Positions 33,442 through 42,355 of a stretch of DNA of 64,000 nucleotides are shown here, piece by piece (positions within the stretch are counted from its first letter, which is position 1; each line of letters begins with the position of its first letter). Made by a program: the position numbers and the translations under genes. Source of the stretch: Anaerolineales bacterium. GTDB lineage: Bacteria > Chloroflexota > Anaerolineae > Anaerolineales > UBA4823. The stretch covers positions 492,357 through 556,356 of the forward strand of contig JANXBJ010000001.1 in NCBI GenBank assembly GCA_025057645.1, in the 5' to 3' direction. Below the pieces are notes generated by a model. The model was not told where the DNA came from, did no database searches, and was given only the letters and a program-made list of their open reading frames with translations.

Positions 33442-35787
33442 TTATTGCCGTTTGGATGCAATCGCCACTTGGCCTAGAGAGATCCCGCCGTCGTTTGGGG
33501 GGATCTCACGGTGAGTCAGAACGGTAAAGCCTTCCTGTCGCAAGCGCCTACAGGTTCTTTGCAGCAACTTTATGTTCTGCCAAACGCCTCCGCTAAGGGC
33601 AACCTGAAGGATTCCGGTTTCCCTATACAGAAGTTTGCAAACCTCCAACACGAGTATAGAAAGCGTGTCATGAAACCGTGTCGCAATATCAACCGGAGAC
33701 ACGCCACTTAAGTATTCATCGACGATGGCATGAACCATTCGGCGGACATCGATCTGAATCAACGAATGCCCCTGCGTTGGTGCAGAAATTAACTCGTAAG
33801 GGTATGCATGACCACTGCCCTCAGAGGCCAGGGCCTCCAATTCAATGGCCGCTTGGGCCTCGTAGTTGATGGCTTGGCGCACGCCGATCAGCGAGGCCAC
33901 CAGATCGAACAACCTTCCGATGCTCGAGGTGGGGGTAAGATTGATCTGGCGTTCCAACTGCAAGGTAAGCAATTGACGTTCTTCAGCAGGCAGCGCCTGA
34001 ACGGGCGGCAAATCGGGGTGCCATTCTATTCCAGCATGAAATAAGTAGGCGAGAGCAACCCGTGCCGGAACCCGAACTGCGCGGTCTCCCCCGGGTAAAG
34101 GAAAATATTGGAGATGGGCCGCTCTCCGATAAGCTTGGTAGGAGACGATTAAAAATTCTCCGCCCCAAATACATCCATCTTCACCGTAGCCTGTCCCATC
34201 AAAAGAAACCCCGATAACAGGCTCATTGCTACTCCAACCGTTTTCTGCCATACAGCTCGCAATGTGGGCGTGATGATGCTGAATCGCTAGCAGCGGGAGT
34301 TTATCCTGCTTCGCTTTCTGCAATGCGTAATGGGTGGATAAATAGTTGGGGTGTTTGTCGCAAGCGAGCAACTCCGGACGGACGCGAAATAGTCTTTGGT
34401 AGTGCTCGATGCCTTCCTCTAGGGAGCGATAAGTCTCATAGGTCTCCAAATCACCGATATGATGACTGACAAAGGCGTATTCCTCGCGAGTAAGGCAAAA
34501 GGTGTTTTTCAGCTCGGCACCAACCCCAAGGATCGGGTTTGTTTTCCACGGCAGACGAATTGGGTTTGGCGCATAGCCTCGCGAGCGCCGAGTGGAGTAT
34601 AGCCTACGGCGGCCTTCTCCATCTTCAACCGTCCGCACAACTGAGTCATCGCAGCGGATATGGATTGGCCGATTGTGGAGCAGAAAAACGTCCGCCAGCG
34701 TTGCCAGTTGAGAAAGCGCTTGGTCGTTCTCAGTAGCAATCGGCTCTTCCGATCGGTTTCCGCTGGTGAGGACGATCGCTTCAAGAGGATAGTTACGGTA
34801 GGTCCGTTGATCAAAGTCATAAAATAACAGATAGTGTAGCGGGCTATAGGGCAACATCACTCCCAGCGTATTCTGGTTTGGAGCCACGCTGGGGACAATC
34901 GAAGAAGAAGGGCGTTTTGGTAAGAGAACAATCGGTCGTTCCCTAGAGGTTAGCAAATCGATGTCCGCTTGTGTCGTCAAGCAGTGCCGTTGGATGGTTT
35001 CAAGGTCAGGCATCATCAGGGCGAAGGGTTTGTCCACTCGTTTCTTCCGCTCTCGGAGGGCTGTCACTGCGCGCGTATTGAGAGCGTCACAGGCAAGGTG
35101 AAAACCCCCAATCCCCTTAACCGCTACAATTAGTCCTTCTTGGAGGCTCTTTTGGACTTGTTGAATAACTTCTATATCACTCAAACCGGGAACTAATTTC
35201 CCCGCAAACACCAAGCTCAAGTGGGGGCCACACTCAGCACAAGCCACAGGCTGAGCATGAAAGCGCCTATCCATTGGATCATGATACTCTTTGCTGCATT
35301 GTGAACACAGGGGAAACGATGCCATGGTAGTGTTGGGCCGGTCATAAGGGATAGCCTTGGTGATCGTAAAACGCGGCCCGCAATTCGTGCAGTTAATGAA
35401 GGGATACAGGAAACGCCGGTTTTGAGGGTCGAATAACTCGCTAAGGCACTCTCCGCAAATCGAGATATCTGGAGATATCGGAAGGAAAGCGGTATCAATA
35501 TCTTGCGATTCGATGATCTCAAATGCGGTGAAATGATTGCTCTGAGCAGGGTGGGATTCTATATAGTCAATCCGGGCAAGGGGAGGAGTCTCGCTTTTGA
35601 GCCTCTCGAGGAAGCGGACAATCGCTCCCTCCTCGCCCTCAACCAAGATTTCTACTCCAGCACTCGTATTTTTTACCCAACCTAGCAGGCCTTCCTGGTT
35701 TGCCAAACGGTAGACAAAAGGGCGAAAACCAACTCCTTGAACGATACCACCAATGCGGATATACCTACCAACCATTTCGCCACGCAC
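33442..35787 (-). CDS. hypF: Carbamoyltransferase HypF
   Basis: A 781-aa multidomain protein: acylphosphatase-like domain (residues 6-95, GGIVQGVGFRPFVYRLA), two zinc fingers (CGECLSELFDPQNRRFLYPFINCTNCGPRF and CSQCSKEYHDPMDRRFHAQPVACAECGP), a YrdC-like domain (about 200-390) and a Kae1-like carbamoyltransferase domain with HHHAHIASCMAENG and a C-terminal ALSGGVWQN motif. It makes carbamoyl-AMP and loads HypE. The start is probably the GTG at 35787, 7 bp after the hypB stop; the ATG four codons later is possible, and neither has a clear ribosome site. Confidence 0.95.
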   Translation of the reverse strand: MRGEMVGRYIRIGGIVQGVGFRPFVYRLANQEGLLGWVKNTSAGVEILVEGEEGAIVRFLERLKSETPPLARIDYIESHPAQSNHFTAFEIIESQDIDTAFLPISPDISICGECLSELFDPQNRRFLYPFINCTNCGPRFTITKAIPYDRPNTTMASFPLCSQCSKEYHDPMDRRFHAQPVACAECGPHLSLVFAGKLVPGLSDIEVIQQVQKSLQEGLIVAVKGIGGFHLACDALNTRAVTALRERKKRVDKPFALMMPDLETIQRHCLTTQADIDLLTSRERPIVLLPKRPSSSIVPSVAPNQNTLGVMLPYSPLHYLLFYDFDQRTYRNYPLEAIVLTSGNRSEEPIATENDQALSQLATLADVFLLHNRPIHIRCDDSVVRTVEDGEGRRRLYSTRRSRGYAPNPIRLPWKTNPILGVGAELKNTFCLTREEYAFVSHHIGDLETYETYRSLEEGIEHYQRLFRVRPELLACDKHPNYLSTHYALQKAKQDKLPLLAIQHHHAHIASCMAENGWSSNEPVIGVSFDGTGYGEDGCIWGGEFLIVSYQAYRRAAHLQYFPLPGGDRAVRVPARVALAYLFHAGIEWHPDLPPVQALPAEERQLLTLQLERQINLTPTSSIGRLFDLVASLIGVRQAINYEAQAAIELEALASEGSGHAYPYELISAPTQGHSLIQIDVRRMVHAIVDEYLSGVSPVDIATRFHDTLSILVLEVCKLLYRETGILQVALSGGVWQNIKLLQRTCRRLRQEGFTVLTHREIPPNDGGISLGQVAIASKRQ

Positions 35788-35794
35788 CTAATTT

Positions 35795-36466
35795 TTAATC
35801 TAGAGAACGGTGGTATTCGATCTTGCTTTCTAGCCACTGATACCAATCCGATAATCCTTCACCGGTACGGCAGGAAATCAAGCGGAGTTCCACGTTCGGG
35901 TTTAGGGCTTCTAAGCCTTTGCGAAAGAAATCAAGGTCAAAGTCCACGTAAGGCAGCAAGTCGATTTTATTCAGAAGGACGTAATCCACTCCGCGATACA
36001 TCGAAGGGTACTTGTGTGGTTTGTCGTGGCCCTCCGGCACGGAGGCGACCAGTACGTTTGCAGACGTACCCAGATCAAAACTGGCGGGACAGACCAGATT
36101 GCCTACATTTTCTACGATCAAAAGGTCGAAATAACCCGGGTCGATTTGCGTTAGAGCCCTATTAAGCATGACCGCATCCAGGTGGCAATTTCCTCCAGTA
36201 TTGATTTGGATTGCCGTGGCACCTGCTGCAACCGCACGCTCTGCGTCCAGAGTGGTTGCAATATCTCCCTCGATTACCAAAATGCGATAGCGCGGCGATA
36301 ATCCCCTGACGGTCCGCTCGATGAGCGTGGTTTTCCCTGCCCCGGGTGAGGCCATTAGATTGATTGAAAATAGCCGAGCTTTCGCTAAGATCTGCCGATT
36401 GGTTTCTGCAATCGCTTCATTGGCGCTGAGGATATTCTGAACGACTTGAAGACGTTGTTGGCTCAT
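35795..36466 (-). CDS. hypB: Hydrogenase nickel-incorporation GTPase HypB
   Basis: A 223-aa SIMIBI GTPase. Walker A is NLMASPGAGKTTLIE (about 36-50); the metal-site residues include NTGGNCHLDA (Cys and His in the conserved GGNCHLD), and the G-motifs VENVGNLVCPA and NKIDLLPY follow. There is no His-rich N-terminal extension, so nickel storage is not expected. The gene overlaps hypA by 4 bp. Confidence 0.96.
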   Translation of the reverse strand: MSQQRLQVVQNILSANEAIAETNRQILAKARLFSINLMASPGAGKTTLIERTVRGLSPRYRILVIEGDIATTLDAERAVAAGATAIQINTGGNCHLDAVMLNRALTQIDPGYFDLLIVENVGNLVCPASFDLGTSANVLVASVPEGHDKPHKYPSMYRGVDYVLLNKIDLLPYVDFDLDFFRKGLEALNPNVELRLISCRTGEGLSDWYQWLESKIEYHRSLD

Positions 36467-36807
36467 GTTTCGACATCGATCGCCCTAACGTAGAACTCTT
36501 CACCAGTAAGGATTTTAACGCGCGAACTTGCACAATTTGGACAGAAAATCGTCTCTTTATTTAAGTGGTAGACGGTTCGGCATTCTTGACATTCAAAAGA
36601 CGCAGCAACGCGCTGAAAATCCAATTGGGCGTGTTCTGCTATGGTGTCTTTGGCTATAATATCCCAGTAGAACTGAATCGACTCATCAACGAATGAAGAA
36701 AGCTCTCCGATAACCAAATAAATCCGAGAGATTTTTGTAGCCTTAGCCCTTCTGGCATGCTCTAGGACGATGTCCAGAATGTTTTGGGTAACTGCAAGTT
36801 CATGCAT
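36463..36807 (-). CDS. hypA: Hydrogenase nickel metallochaperone HypA
   Basis: A 114-aa protein beginning MHELAVTQNIL, so the nickel-binding M-H-E terminus is intact. The zinc site has two CxxC pairs (FECQECRTVYH and FCPNCASS). It delivers Ni(II) with HypB. The tatA gene lies 38 bp upstream in the same direction. Confidence 0.96.
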   Translation of the reverse strand: MHELAVTQNILDIVLEHARRAKATKISRIYLVIGELSSFVDESIQFYWDIIAKDTIAEHAQLDFQRVAASFECQECRTVYHLNKETIFCPNCASSRVKILTGEEFYVRAIDVET

Positions 36808-36845
36808 GCACAGGACTTGCCCATTTGGCGCTCTCTCGCTAAGGG

Positions 36846-37052
36846 CTAGGCTTTGCTGCCGCTCTTTCCTTCTCCCGTGCTTTCAGCCTTTTGCTCGGTT
36901 GCCTCCTCAGTAGAGGACTGAAGCCCTTCTTTGAAAGCCCGAATGGCCTTGCCGAATTCGCCTGCCACTCTACTAATTCGACCAACACCGAAGAGCAAGA
37001 TCACGATAAATAGAATGATCAGTAATTCTGCACCCTGAGGTAAATTAAGCAT
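36846..37052 (-). CDS. tatA: Twin-arginine translocase subunit TatA/TatE
   Basis: A 68-aa protein: a short N-terminal segment, one membrane helix ([18 protein letters not shown]), the FGVGRISR hinge, an amphipathic helix ([17 protein letters not shown]) and a charged, flexible tail. AAGGAGG lies before the ATG. It leads the hyp operon, which suggests that the hydrogenase made with these factors, or another redox enzyme, is exported by Tat; no tatC is in the window. Confidence 0.93.
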   Translation of the reverse strand: MLNLPQGAELLIILFIVILLFGVGRISRVAGEFGKAIRAFKEGLQSSTEEATEQKAESTGEGKSGSKA

Positions 37053-37071
37053 AAAAAAGCCTCCTTGTCCT

Positions 37072-37099
37072 TTGAAGGTCGAACTTTTTCAATTATACT
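37072..37099 (+). promoter_or_regulatory. Promoter of trmFO, overlapping the divergent tatA-hyp promoter region
   Basis: -35 TTGAAG (37072-37077), 16-bp spacer, -10 TATACT (37094-37099). The predicted start falls within a few bases of the trmFO ATG at 37108, so the transcript would be leaderless or nearly so. On the - strand the same bases give TATAAT (37097-37092) as a likely -10 for tatA-hyp, so the two -10 elements overlap. Confidence 0.5.
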
Positions 37100-37107
37100 A
37101 CGAAACC

Positions 37108-38460
37108 ATGACGGGCCGAGAGTTGATTATAGTTGGCGGAGGTCTTGCGGGTTGCGAAGCGGCGTGGCAAGCAGCTCAGAGGGGGATTCGCGTTCGTCTG
37201 CTCGAGATGCGACCGCTGGTGAGCACAGGCGCTCATGTTTCTGACCGCCTAGCGGAGCTTGTTTGTTCTAATTCGCTGGGTTCGAACCAGATTGACCGAG
37301 CAACGGGGCTTTTGCTTCATGAACTACGAATGCTGGGTTCACTGCTCATCCGTTGCGCCGATCAGACTGCACTGCCGGCGGGTCAAGCGCTGGCTGTTGA
37401 TCGGGAGCGATTCTCCCAAGAGGTCACGCAAGCCATTCTTTCCCATCCCAACATCGAGGTGTGTCGCGAAGAAGTAAAGCACATCCCAGAAACTTGTTGC
37501 ATCCTTGCTTCAGGACCTCTTACTTCTGAGAGCCTTGCAGCTTCAATTGCTCACTTCTTAGGCCATGCTAATCTATTTTTCTATGACGCCATTTCCCCAA
37601 TTGTCGAAGCGAGCACTATTAACATGGAAATTGCCTTTCGGGGTAACCGCCATGGCCAAGAGGAAGACGGAGATTACATCAACTGCCCGATGACTCGAGA
37701 GGAGTATGAGAGGTTCGTAGAAGAACTCATCAGAGCCGAGAGGATTCAGCTCCGCCCCTTTGAAGAACAGATTGAACACGGTGTGAGGGGTGGCAAGGGT
37801 CAGTTCTTTGAAGCTTGCTTACCGATTGAGGTCTTGGCACAACGAGGGAAAGAAGCATTGGCTTTCGGCCCTCTAAGGCCTATTGGTCTGAAGGACCCGA
37901 GGACAGGCCGCCGTCCTTATGCAGTGGTTCAGCTTCGGCAAGACAACCTTGCCGGCACGTTATACAATATGGTGGGATTTCAAACCAATCTGACTTTCTC
38001 TGAACAAAAAAGGGTCTTCCGCCTGATCCCGGGTCTTGAGAATGCTGAGTTCACGCGCTTTGGCCAGATGCATCGGAACACTTATATTTTCTCCCCTCAG
38101 GCCCTCAAGCCAACGCTACAAACGATGCGCCGCCCCGATCTCTTTATGGCCGGGCAATTGGTTGGTGTAGAGGGTTATGCCGGAAACATTGCCACAGGTT
38201 GGTTGGCCGGGGTTAATGCCTCTCGCTACCTGATGGGCAGGCCTCTAGTGCAACTTCCCAGGGAAACCATGATCGGCAGCTTGATCTACTACGTCACCCA
38301 TGCCAGTGAGAAAGACTTTCAGCCGATGAAGGCAAACTTTGGCTTGCTCCCTTGCCGTGAAGACGAATGGGTAAAGAATAAAAAACAACGTCACCAATAC
38401 TTTGCCCAACGGTCTATTCTCGTCTTGCAGAAATGGATCAGAGAGCACGGTGGGCTCTAA
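37108..38460 (+). CDS. trmFO: tRNA (uracil-5-)-methyltransferase TrmFO
   Basis: A 450-aa folate- and FAD-dependent enzyme that makes T54 in the tRNA T-loop with methylene-THF as carbon donor. The FAD site is [22 protein letters not shown] at the N-terminus; [11 protein letters not shown] and [11 protein letters not shown] are family blocks with the catalytic Cys region, and [16 protein letters not shown] is near the C-terminus. The start at 37108 gives the known N-terminus; the TTG at 37072 in the track coincides with the -35 element. No ribosome site is seen, in line with a leaderless mRNA. Confidence 0.95.
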   Translation: MTGRELIIVGGGLAGCEAAWQAAQRGIRVRLLEMRPLVSTGAHVSDRLAELVCSNSLGSNQIDRATGLLLHELRMLGSLLIRCADQTALPAGQALAVDRERFSQEVTQAILSHPNIEVCREEVKHIPETCCILASGPLTSESLAASIAHFLGHANLFFYDAISPIVEASTINMEIAFRGNRHGQEEDGDYINCPMTREEYERFVEELIRAERIQLRPFEEQIEHGVRGGKGQFFEACLPIEVLAQRGKEALAFGPLRPIGLKDPRTGRRPYAVVQLRQDNLAGTLYNMVGFQTNLTFSEQKRVFRLIPGLENAEFTRFGQMHRNTYIFSPQALKPTLQTMRRPDLFMAGQLVGVEGYAGNIATGWLAGVNASRYLMGRPLVQLPRETMIGSLIYYVTHASEKDFQPMKANFGLLPCREDEWVKNKKQRHQYFAQRSILVLQKWIREHGGL

Positions 38461-39353
38461 GACAACACATAGGTGTCTGTATCATCCTGCTCGGTTTTGT
38501 TCCACTTGCGTTGATGGGATGCGAAAACCAGCAGACTGTCTTGTCATCCTCTTCGCCGGAAGATCGACATGCCTTAATCCAACAGGATTTGTCCTTTCAG
38601 ACGGAATGTGGACCACGCTTTCCCGGTTCAACGTGCCATCAAAAGGTGCGCGAATGGATTATTGAGGAGATGCGGGAAAATCACTGGATAGTCGAGACAC
38701 AAATTTTCACGTATAAAGACATCACTGGCGTGAATATTGTCGGCAGATATGGGTCGGGGCGAGATTTGGTTATCCTCGCCACCCACTATGACACCCGCTT
38801 CACCGCCGATCGAGACCCCCAAGTTGAACTTCGCAACCAACCGGTGCCCGGTGCCAATGATGGTGCATCAGGTGTTGCGCTTCTTCTCCACCTTGCAAGG
38901 GAGATTCCCAAGCTCTCTTTTTCCGAGGAAAAGGAAATTTGGCTGGTCTACTTTGATCTGGAGGATAACGGAGGTTACCCGGGATGGGACTGGATATTAG
39001 GGTCAACTGCCTTTGTGAATTCCCTGACTGAAACGCCTCAGGCGGTTGTGGTTGTGGACATGATCGGCGACCGAGACTTGAACCTTTTCTACGAGCATCA
39101 TTCGACTCTAGAACTCAGCCAAGAGATCTGGCAGACCGCCCGACAGCTCGGCTACGAACAATATTTCCGGCCGCAATTGAAGCATCGTTTGATTGACGAT
39201 CATCTCCCCTTTATCGAGCGAGGCTTTCCTGCTTCGTTGCTGATCGATTTTGATTACCCCTACTGGCATACCACGCTGGATACCCTGGACAAGGTCTCTG
39301 CTGAGAGCCTACTAATAGTGTCCCACACTTTATTGCAGTGGTTAGGCCAATGA
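38433..39353 (+). CDS. M28-family lipoprotein, glutaminyl-peptide cyclotransferase-like
   Basis: A 306-aa exported zinc enzyme. The signal peptide ends in LALMGC (Cys30), a good lipobox. The M28 core is visible: ILATHYDTR (first zinc His), [13 protein letters not shown] (bridging Asp), YFDLEDNGG (Glu/Asp site), VVVDMIGD and a final [12 protein letters not shown] (last zinc His). The [19 protein letters not shown] block and the [12 protein letters not shown] segment resemble glutaminyl cyclases more than aminopeptidases, so pyroglutamate formation is the first guess. It starts 28 bp inside trmFO. Confidence 0.8.
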   Translation: MDQRARWALRQHIGVCIILLGFVPLALMGCENQQTVLSSSSPEDRHALIQQDLSFQTECGPRFPGSTCHQKVREWIIEEMRENHWIVETQIFTYKDITGVNIVGRYGSGRDLVILATHYDTRFTADRDPQVELRNQPVPGANDGASGVALLLHLAREIPKLSFSEEKEIWLVYFDLEDNGGYPGWDWILGSTAFVNSLTETPQAVVVVDMIGDRDLNLFYEHHSTLELSQEIWQTARQLGYEQYFRPQLKHRLIDDHLPFIERGFPASLLIDFDYPYWHTTLDTLDKVSAESLLIVSHTLLQWLGQ

Positions 39354-39403
39354 ACTTGTTTGAGGCTCTCAATTGACGTTGTGGAATACTCATGGACTAA
39401 GCG

Positions 39404-40624
39404 ATGAAGATAGAACTGGCAAATTTTGTTTCCGAGATCGCCGAAAAGCTGACGAGCACCTCAGCCATCCGGCCTTCCTTAGAGAAGGAAGTCGGTGCGC
39501 TTCTTGATGCGCTTTCTGCCTCAGCACAAACCGGTGATCCTTCTAGTCTAGACAACTTACTGGAGTCGTGGATCTCTCAATACACACAAGCCGAGCTACC
39601 CCAAATTGCTTCCGATTTGGCCAGTTTTCTTCATTCAATCGAACATGCGCTTATTGCTACTATCCGCTGTCACCTCACTCGAGCGCCTCAATCGGACGAA
39701 GCTTCGCCAGAGGAGCAGCTAATTCGGGAAATCTCTGAGGATTTCTTCCGAGCACAGAAGAGACTCTACGACCTCGCCTTCAAAAGGTATGCCGAACAGC
39801 ATTCAAAGACTGCTACTGAAGCACGGGTGATGCTGGAGAAGCTTGAACAGAGCAAATCGAACTTTATCTCGATTGCTGCTCATGAGCTAAAGACCCCTCT
39901 CACGATTATAGAAGGATACTCAACAATGCTTGCAGATGCGCTCTTGCAAGAAGGGTCATCGACCTACCGCATCTACCTAGAAGGAATGCGAAAAGGAGTT
40001 GAGCGACTCAAGCAGATTGTGCAAGATATGATCGATGTCTCCTTGATTGATTCTAGAATGCTCTTACTCAACTTTCAGCCGTGCTTGATCAACCGCTTGA
40101 TCGAAACGGTTGTTGAAGATATGAAAAAAAAGGCCTCCGATCGGGATTTATTGATTCAGTGGCGCCCTATTCCGAGATGTGAGGAGCAAATTTATCTTGA
40201 TGAAGTTCGTCTTTCCCAAGCTCTGCGCAACGTGATCGAGAATGCTATCAAGTATACCCCAGACGGGGGAAGGGTGAGCGTTTACGGGAGAAGGCTCAGT
40301 GGATTCATTGAAATAGTTGTCGAGGATACCGGGATTGGAGTAGACCCAGAGAATCAAACACGCATCTTCGAGAAATTTTCCCAGCTGGGCCAAGTGTCTT
40401 TGCACTCGTCAAGCAAATCCAAGTTCAAGGGAGGTGGAGCCGGGCTGGGCTTACCAATTGCAAAAGGCATACTGGAGGCCCATGGTGGTACAATATGGGT
40501 GGAATCCCCGGGTTACGATGAAGTCCGGTGCCCGGGTTCAACCTTTCATCTAATGGTGCCAGTCAATCTTCGGCCTCCTAGGCCGTCGCTTAACTTCCTA
40601 AGGAGTGATAAGCCCAAAGGGTAG
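39404..40624 (+). CDS. Cytoplasmic sensor histidine kinase (HisKA/HATPase_c)
   Basis: A 406-aa orphan kinase without membrane helices. Residues 1-140 are a helical sensory or RsbRD-like region of unknown type. The HisKA box is NFISIAAHELKTPLTIIEGYSTML (phospho-His about residue 164); HATPase_c follows with RNVIENAIKYTPDGG, VEDTGIGVDPE, FEKF and a Ser/Lys-rich insert before GGGAGLGLPIAKGI. No response regulator is adjacent; hflX starts 12 bp later, so a shared transcript is likely. Confidence 0.9.
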   Translation: MKIELANFVSEIAEKLTSTSAIRPSLEKEVGALLDALSASAQTGDPSSLDNLLESWISQYTQAELPQIASDLASFLHSIEHALIATIRCHLTRAPQSDEASPEEQLIREISEDFFRAQKRLYDLAFKRYAEQHSKTATEARVMLEKLEQSKSNFISIAAHELKTPLTIIEGYSTMLADALLQEGSSTYRIYLEGMRKGVERLKQIVQDMIDVSLIDSRMLLLNFQPCLINRLIETVVEDMKKKASDRDLLIQWRPIPRCEEQIYLDEVRLSQALRNVIENAIKYTPDGGRVSVYGRRLSGFIEIVVEDTGIGVDPENQTRIFEKFSQLGQVSLHSSSKSKFKGGGAGLGLPIAKGILEAHGGTIWVESPGYDEVRCPGSTFHLMVPVNLRPPRPSLNFLRSDKPKG

Positions 40625-40636
40625 GTGGATATCGGA

Positions 40637-42013
40637 ATGGCAAAGAAAGTTCTTCCTGTTCTAGAGCCTTATCGAGAGAGAGCCATCGCCGTGGGTGTTG
40701 AAGTTGGTCGACCTACCGCAGAATTTACCCTAGAAGACTCTCTCAACGAGCTCTGCCTTCTCGCACGAACAGCGGGAATTGAAGTCATTGCGATGGTTAC
40801 TCAGAAGTTGGATAGACCCAATCCACAAACATACATCGGTTCAGGAAAACTCGAGGAAATAAAGGCATTGGTTAATGAGCTGGATGCAAATATCATTTTG
40901 TTCGATGAGGAGCTTTCTCCGCGTCACTTGAGGGAGCTTGAAAAGCATTTTGACGAGAATGTGCGCATTATCGATCGCACAGCGCTGATTCTAGATATCT
41001 TTGCCCAACACGCCCATACCCACGAGGGGGCACTCCAAGTGGAACTCGCCCAATATGAGTATCGCTTGCCACGTTTGACGCGTGCCTGGACACACTTAGC
41101 TCGTCAAGCCGGGGGAGGTGGAGGAAGGGCCGGGGGTGTTGGTGGAGTAGGCCTGCGTGGACCTGGCGAAACCCAGTTAGAGGCTGATCGACGCGATATT
41201 CGTCGAAGAATTGCCCACCTGAAGGAAGAGTTAGAGAAAGTTCGGGCACATCGTCGTCAATATCGAAGAAGGCGGAAGAAATCCGGGATTCCGGTGGCCG
41301 CTCTTGTTGGTTATACCAATGCCGGAAAGTCTACTCTGCTGAACACGCTCAGCAGAGCAAATGTCTACGTAGCGGACCAACTGTTTGCCACGTTAGACCC
41401 TACTACGCGGAGGGTCGTTCTGCCCAGCCACAACGAAATCTTGCTCACGGATACCGTCGGGTTTATTCAAAAGTTGCCCGCTCATCTCATTGCTGCGTTT
41501 AGAGCCACCTTAGAAGAAATTGCAGAAGCGGATATCTTGCTTCACGTTCTAGATATCTCTCAGCCTATTGCTCGCCAGCAAGCCCAAGCGGTATTTCAGA
41601 CCCTTCAGGAAATCGGTGCCGATCACCTGCCTATCTTTACGGTTCTGAATAAAATTGACCTACTCAGTGATCCAGAGCAAGTTGTTAGGATGATGGGTCA
41701 ATATCCGAATTCCGTGGCGATCTCAGCTCTTACCGGGTTAGGCATTGAAGAACTGACTCACAAGCTGGATGAGTTTCTCTTTCGACGTAGACACCCAATA
41801 GCCGTGGAGATTCCCCCGAGAGAGTCGCACCTTGTCAACCTGATTTCTGACGAGGGCTGCATTGAGCGAATTGCCTATGTTGGAAATAAGGTAAGGATCG
41901 AAGGATGGATTGTTGGAAGGCATCTGGCGAAATATACTCCCTACCTTTGCCAAACGGGTCACGAAGAGATGGAGTTTGTCGGGAGAGCACCTGATGAGAG
42001 AGTTTCTGAATAG
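40637..42013 (+). CDS. hflX: Ribosome-associated GTPase HflX
   Basis: A 458-aa GTPase that splits stalled or hibernating ribosomes. The N-terminal HflX domain has the block NPQTYIGSGKLEEIK, ILFDEELSPRHLRELEK and the Gly-rich loop RQAGGGGGRAGGVGGVGLRGPGETQLE. The GTPase domain has G1 GYTNAGKSTL, G3 DTVGFIQKLP and G4 NKID. The ATG at 40637 behind AGGTGGA is preferred to the GTG at 40625 used in the track. HPF, its functional opposite in ribosome dimer control, is also in the window. Confidence 0.95.
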   Translation: MAKKVLPVLEPYRERAIAVGVEVGRPTAEFTLEDSLNELCLLARTAGIEVIAMVTQKLDRPNPQTYIGSGKLEEIKALVNELDANIILFDEELSPRHLRELEKHFDENVRIIDRTALILDIFAQHAHTHEGALQVELAQYEYRLPRLTRAWTHLARQAGGGGGRAGGVGGVGLRGPGETQLEADRRDIRRRIAHLKEELEKVRAHRRQYRRRRKKSGIPVAALVGYTNAGKSTLLNTLSRANVYVADQLFATLDPTTRRVVLPSHNEILLTDTVGFIQKLPAHLIAAFRATLEEIAEADILLHVLDISQPIARQQAQAVFQTLQEIGADHLPIFTVLNKIDLLSDPEQVVRMMGQYPNSVAISALTGLGIEELTHKLDEFLFRRRHPIAVEIPPRESHLVNLISDEGCIERIAYVGNKVRIEGWIVGRHLAKYTPYLCQTGHEEMEFVGRAPDERVSE

Positions 42014-42206
42014 CCTGCTCGATCGGCTGTCGGACTTTCTAGCCCACCGAAAGGGATTGCTGCCTCTACTAGGGCTTTTCCTGATCATTCTCAATGGAGT
42101 TCTCCAGTTCCTCCCCTTCGAGAGTGTCTGGATCGAAGCCAATCTGCTGTTGCACGTCGGCCTGATCCTTGCCATTTTCGGTTTTCTCCTCGCCTGGTCT
42201 TTGTAG
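41994..42206 (+). CDS. Two-TM small membrane protein downstream of hflX
   Basis: A 70-aa product (MREFLNSLLDRLSDFLAHRKGLL...) starting 20 bp inside hflX behind GGGAGAG. The track's longer frame, starting at 41910, is not needed. An amphipathic N-terminal helix is followed by two hydrophobic helices (LLPLLGLFLIILNGVLQFL and LLLHVGLILAIFGFLLAWSL). It looks like a genuine coupled gene. Family and function are not recognised. Confidence 0.65.
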   Translation: MREFLNSLLDRLSDFLAHRKGLLPLLGLFLIILNGVLQFLPFESVWIEANLLLHVGLILAIFGFLLAWSL

Positions 42207-42274
42207 CTAGCCGAATGAGTACCTCTGCCAAGCAGTGCGATTTATTCCCTTTTATGGCACCGTAGAGCGGACTT

Positions 42275-42295
42275 GGAGCGAATAAGCTCCTCTTT
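42275..42295 (+). terminator. Weak terminator-like hairpin after the hflX unit
   Basis: GGAGC-GAATAA-GCTCC followed by TCTTT. The stem is only 5 bp, but it lies in the gap between convergent genes where a + strand terminator is expected. Confidence 0.4.
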
Positions 42296-42355
42296 GCATA
42301 TTGCGCACCAAGCCGGCAATACAATCACCTGCAACGAGCAAAAGCTAAAGAAGGC

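Noticed and set aside
41910-41993. Upstream part of the 98-aa ORF after hflX
   Set aside because: Entirely inside hflX; the ATG at 41994 has the ribosome site and begins the hydrophobic protein.
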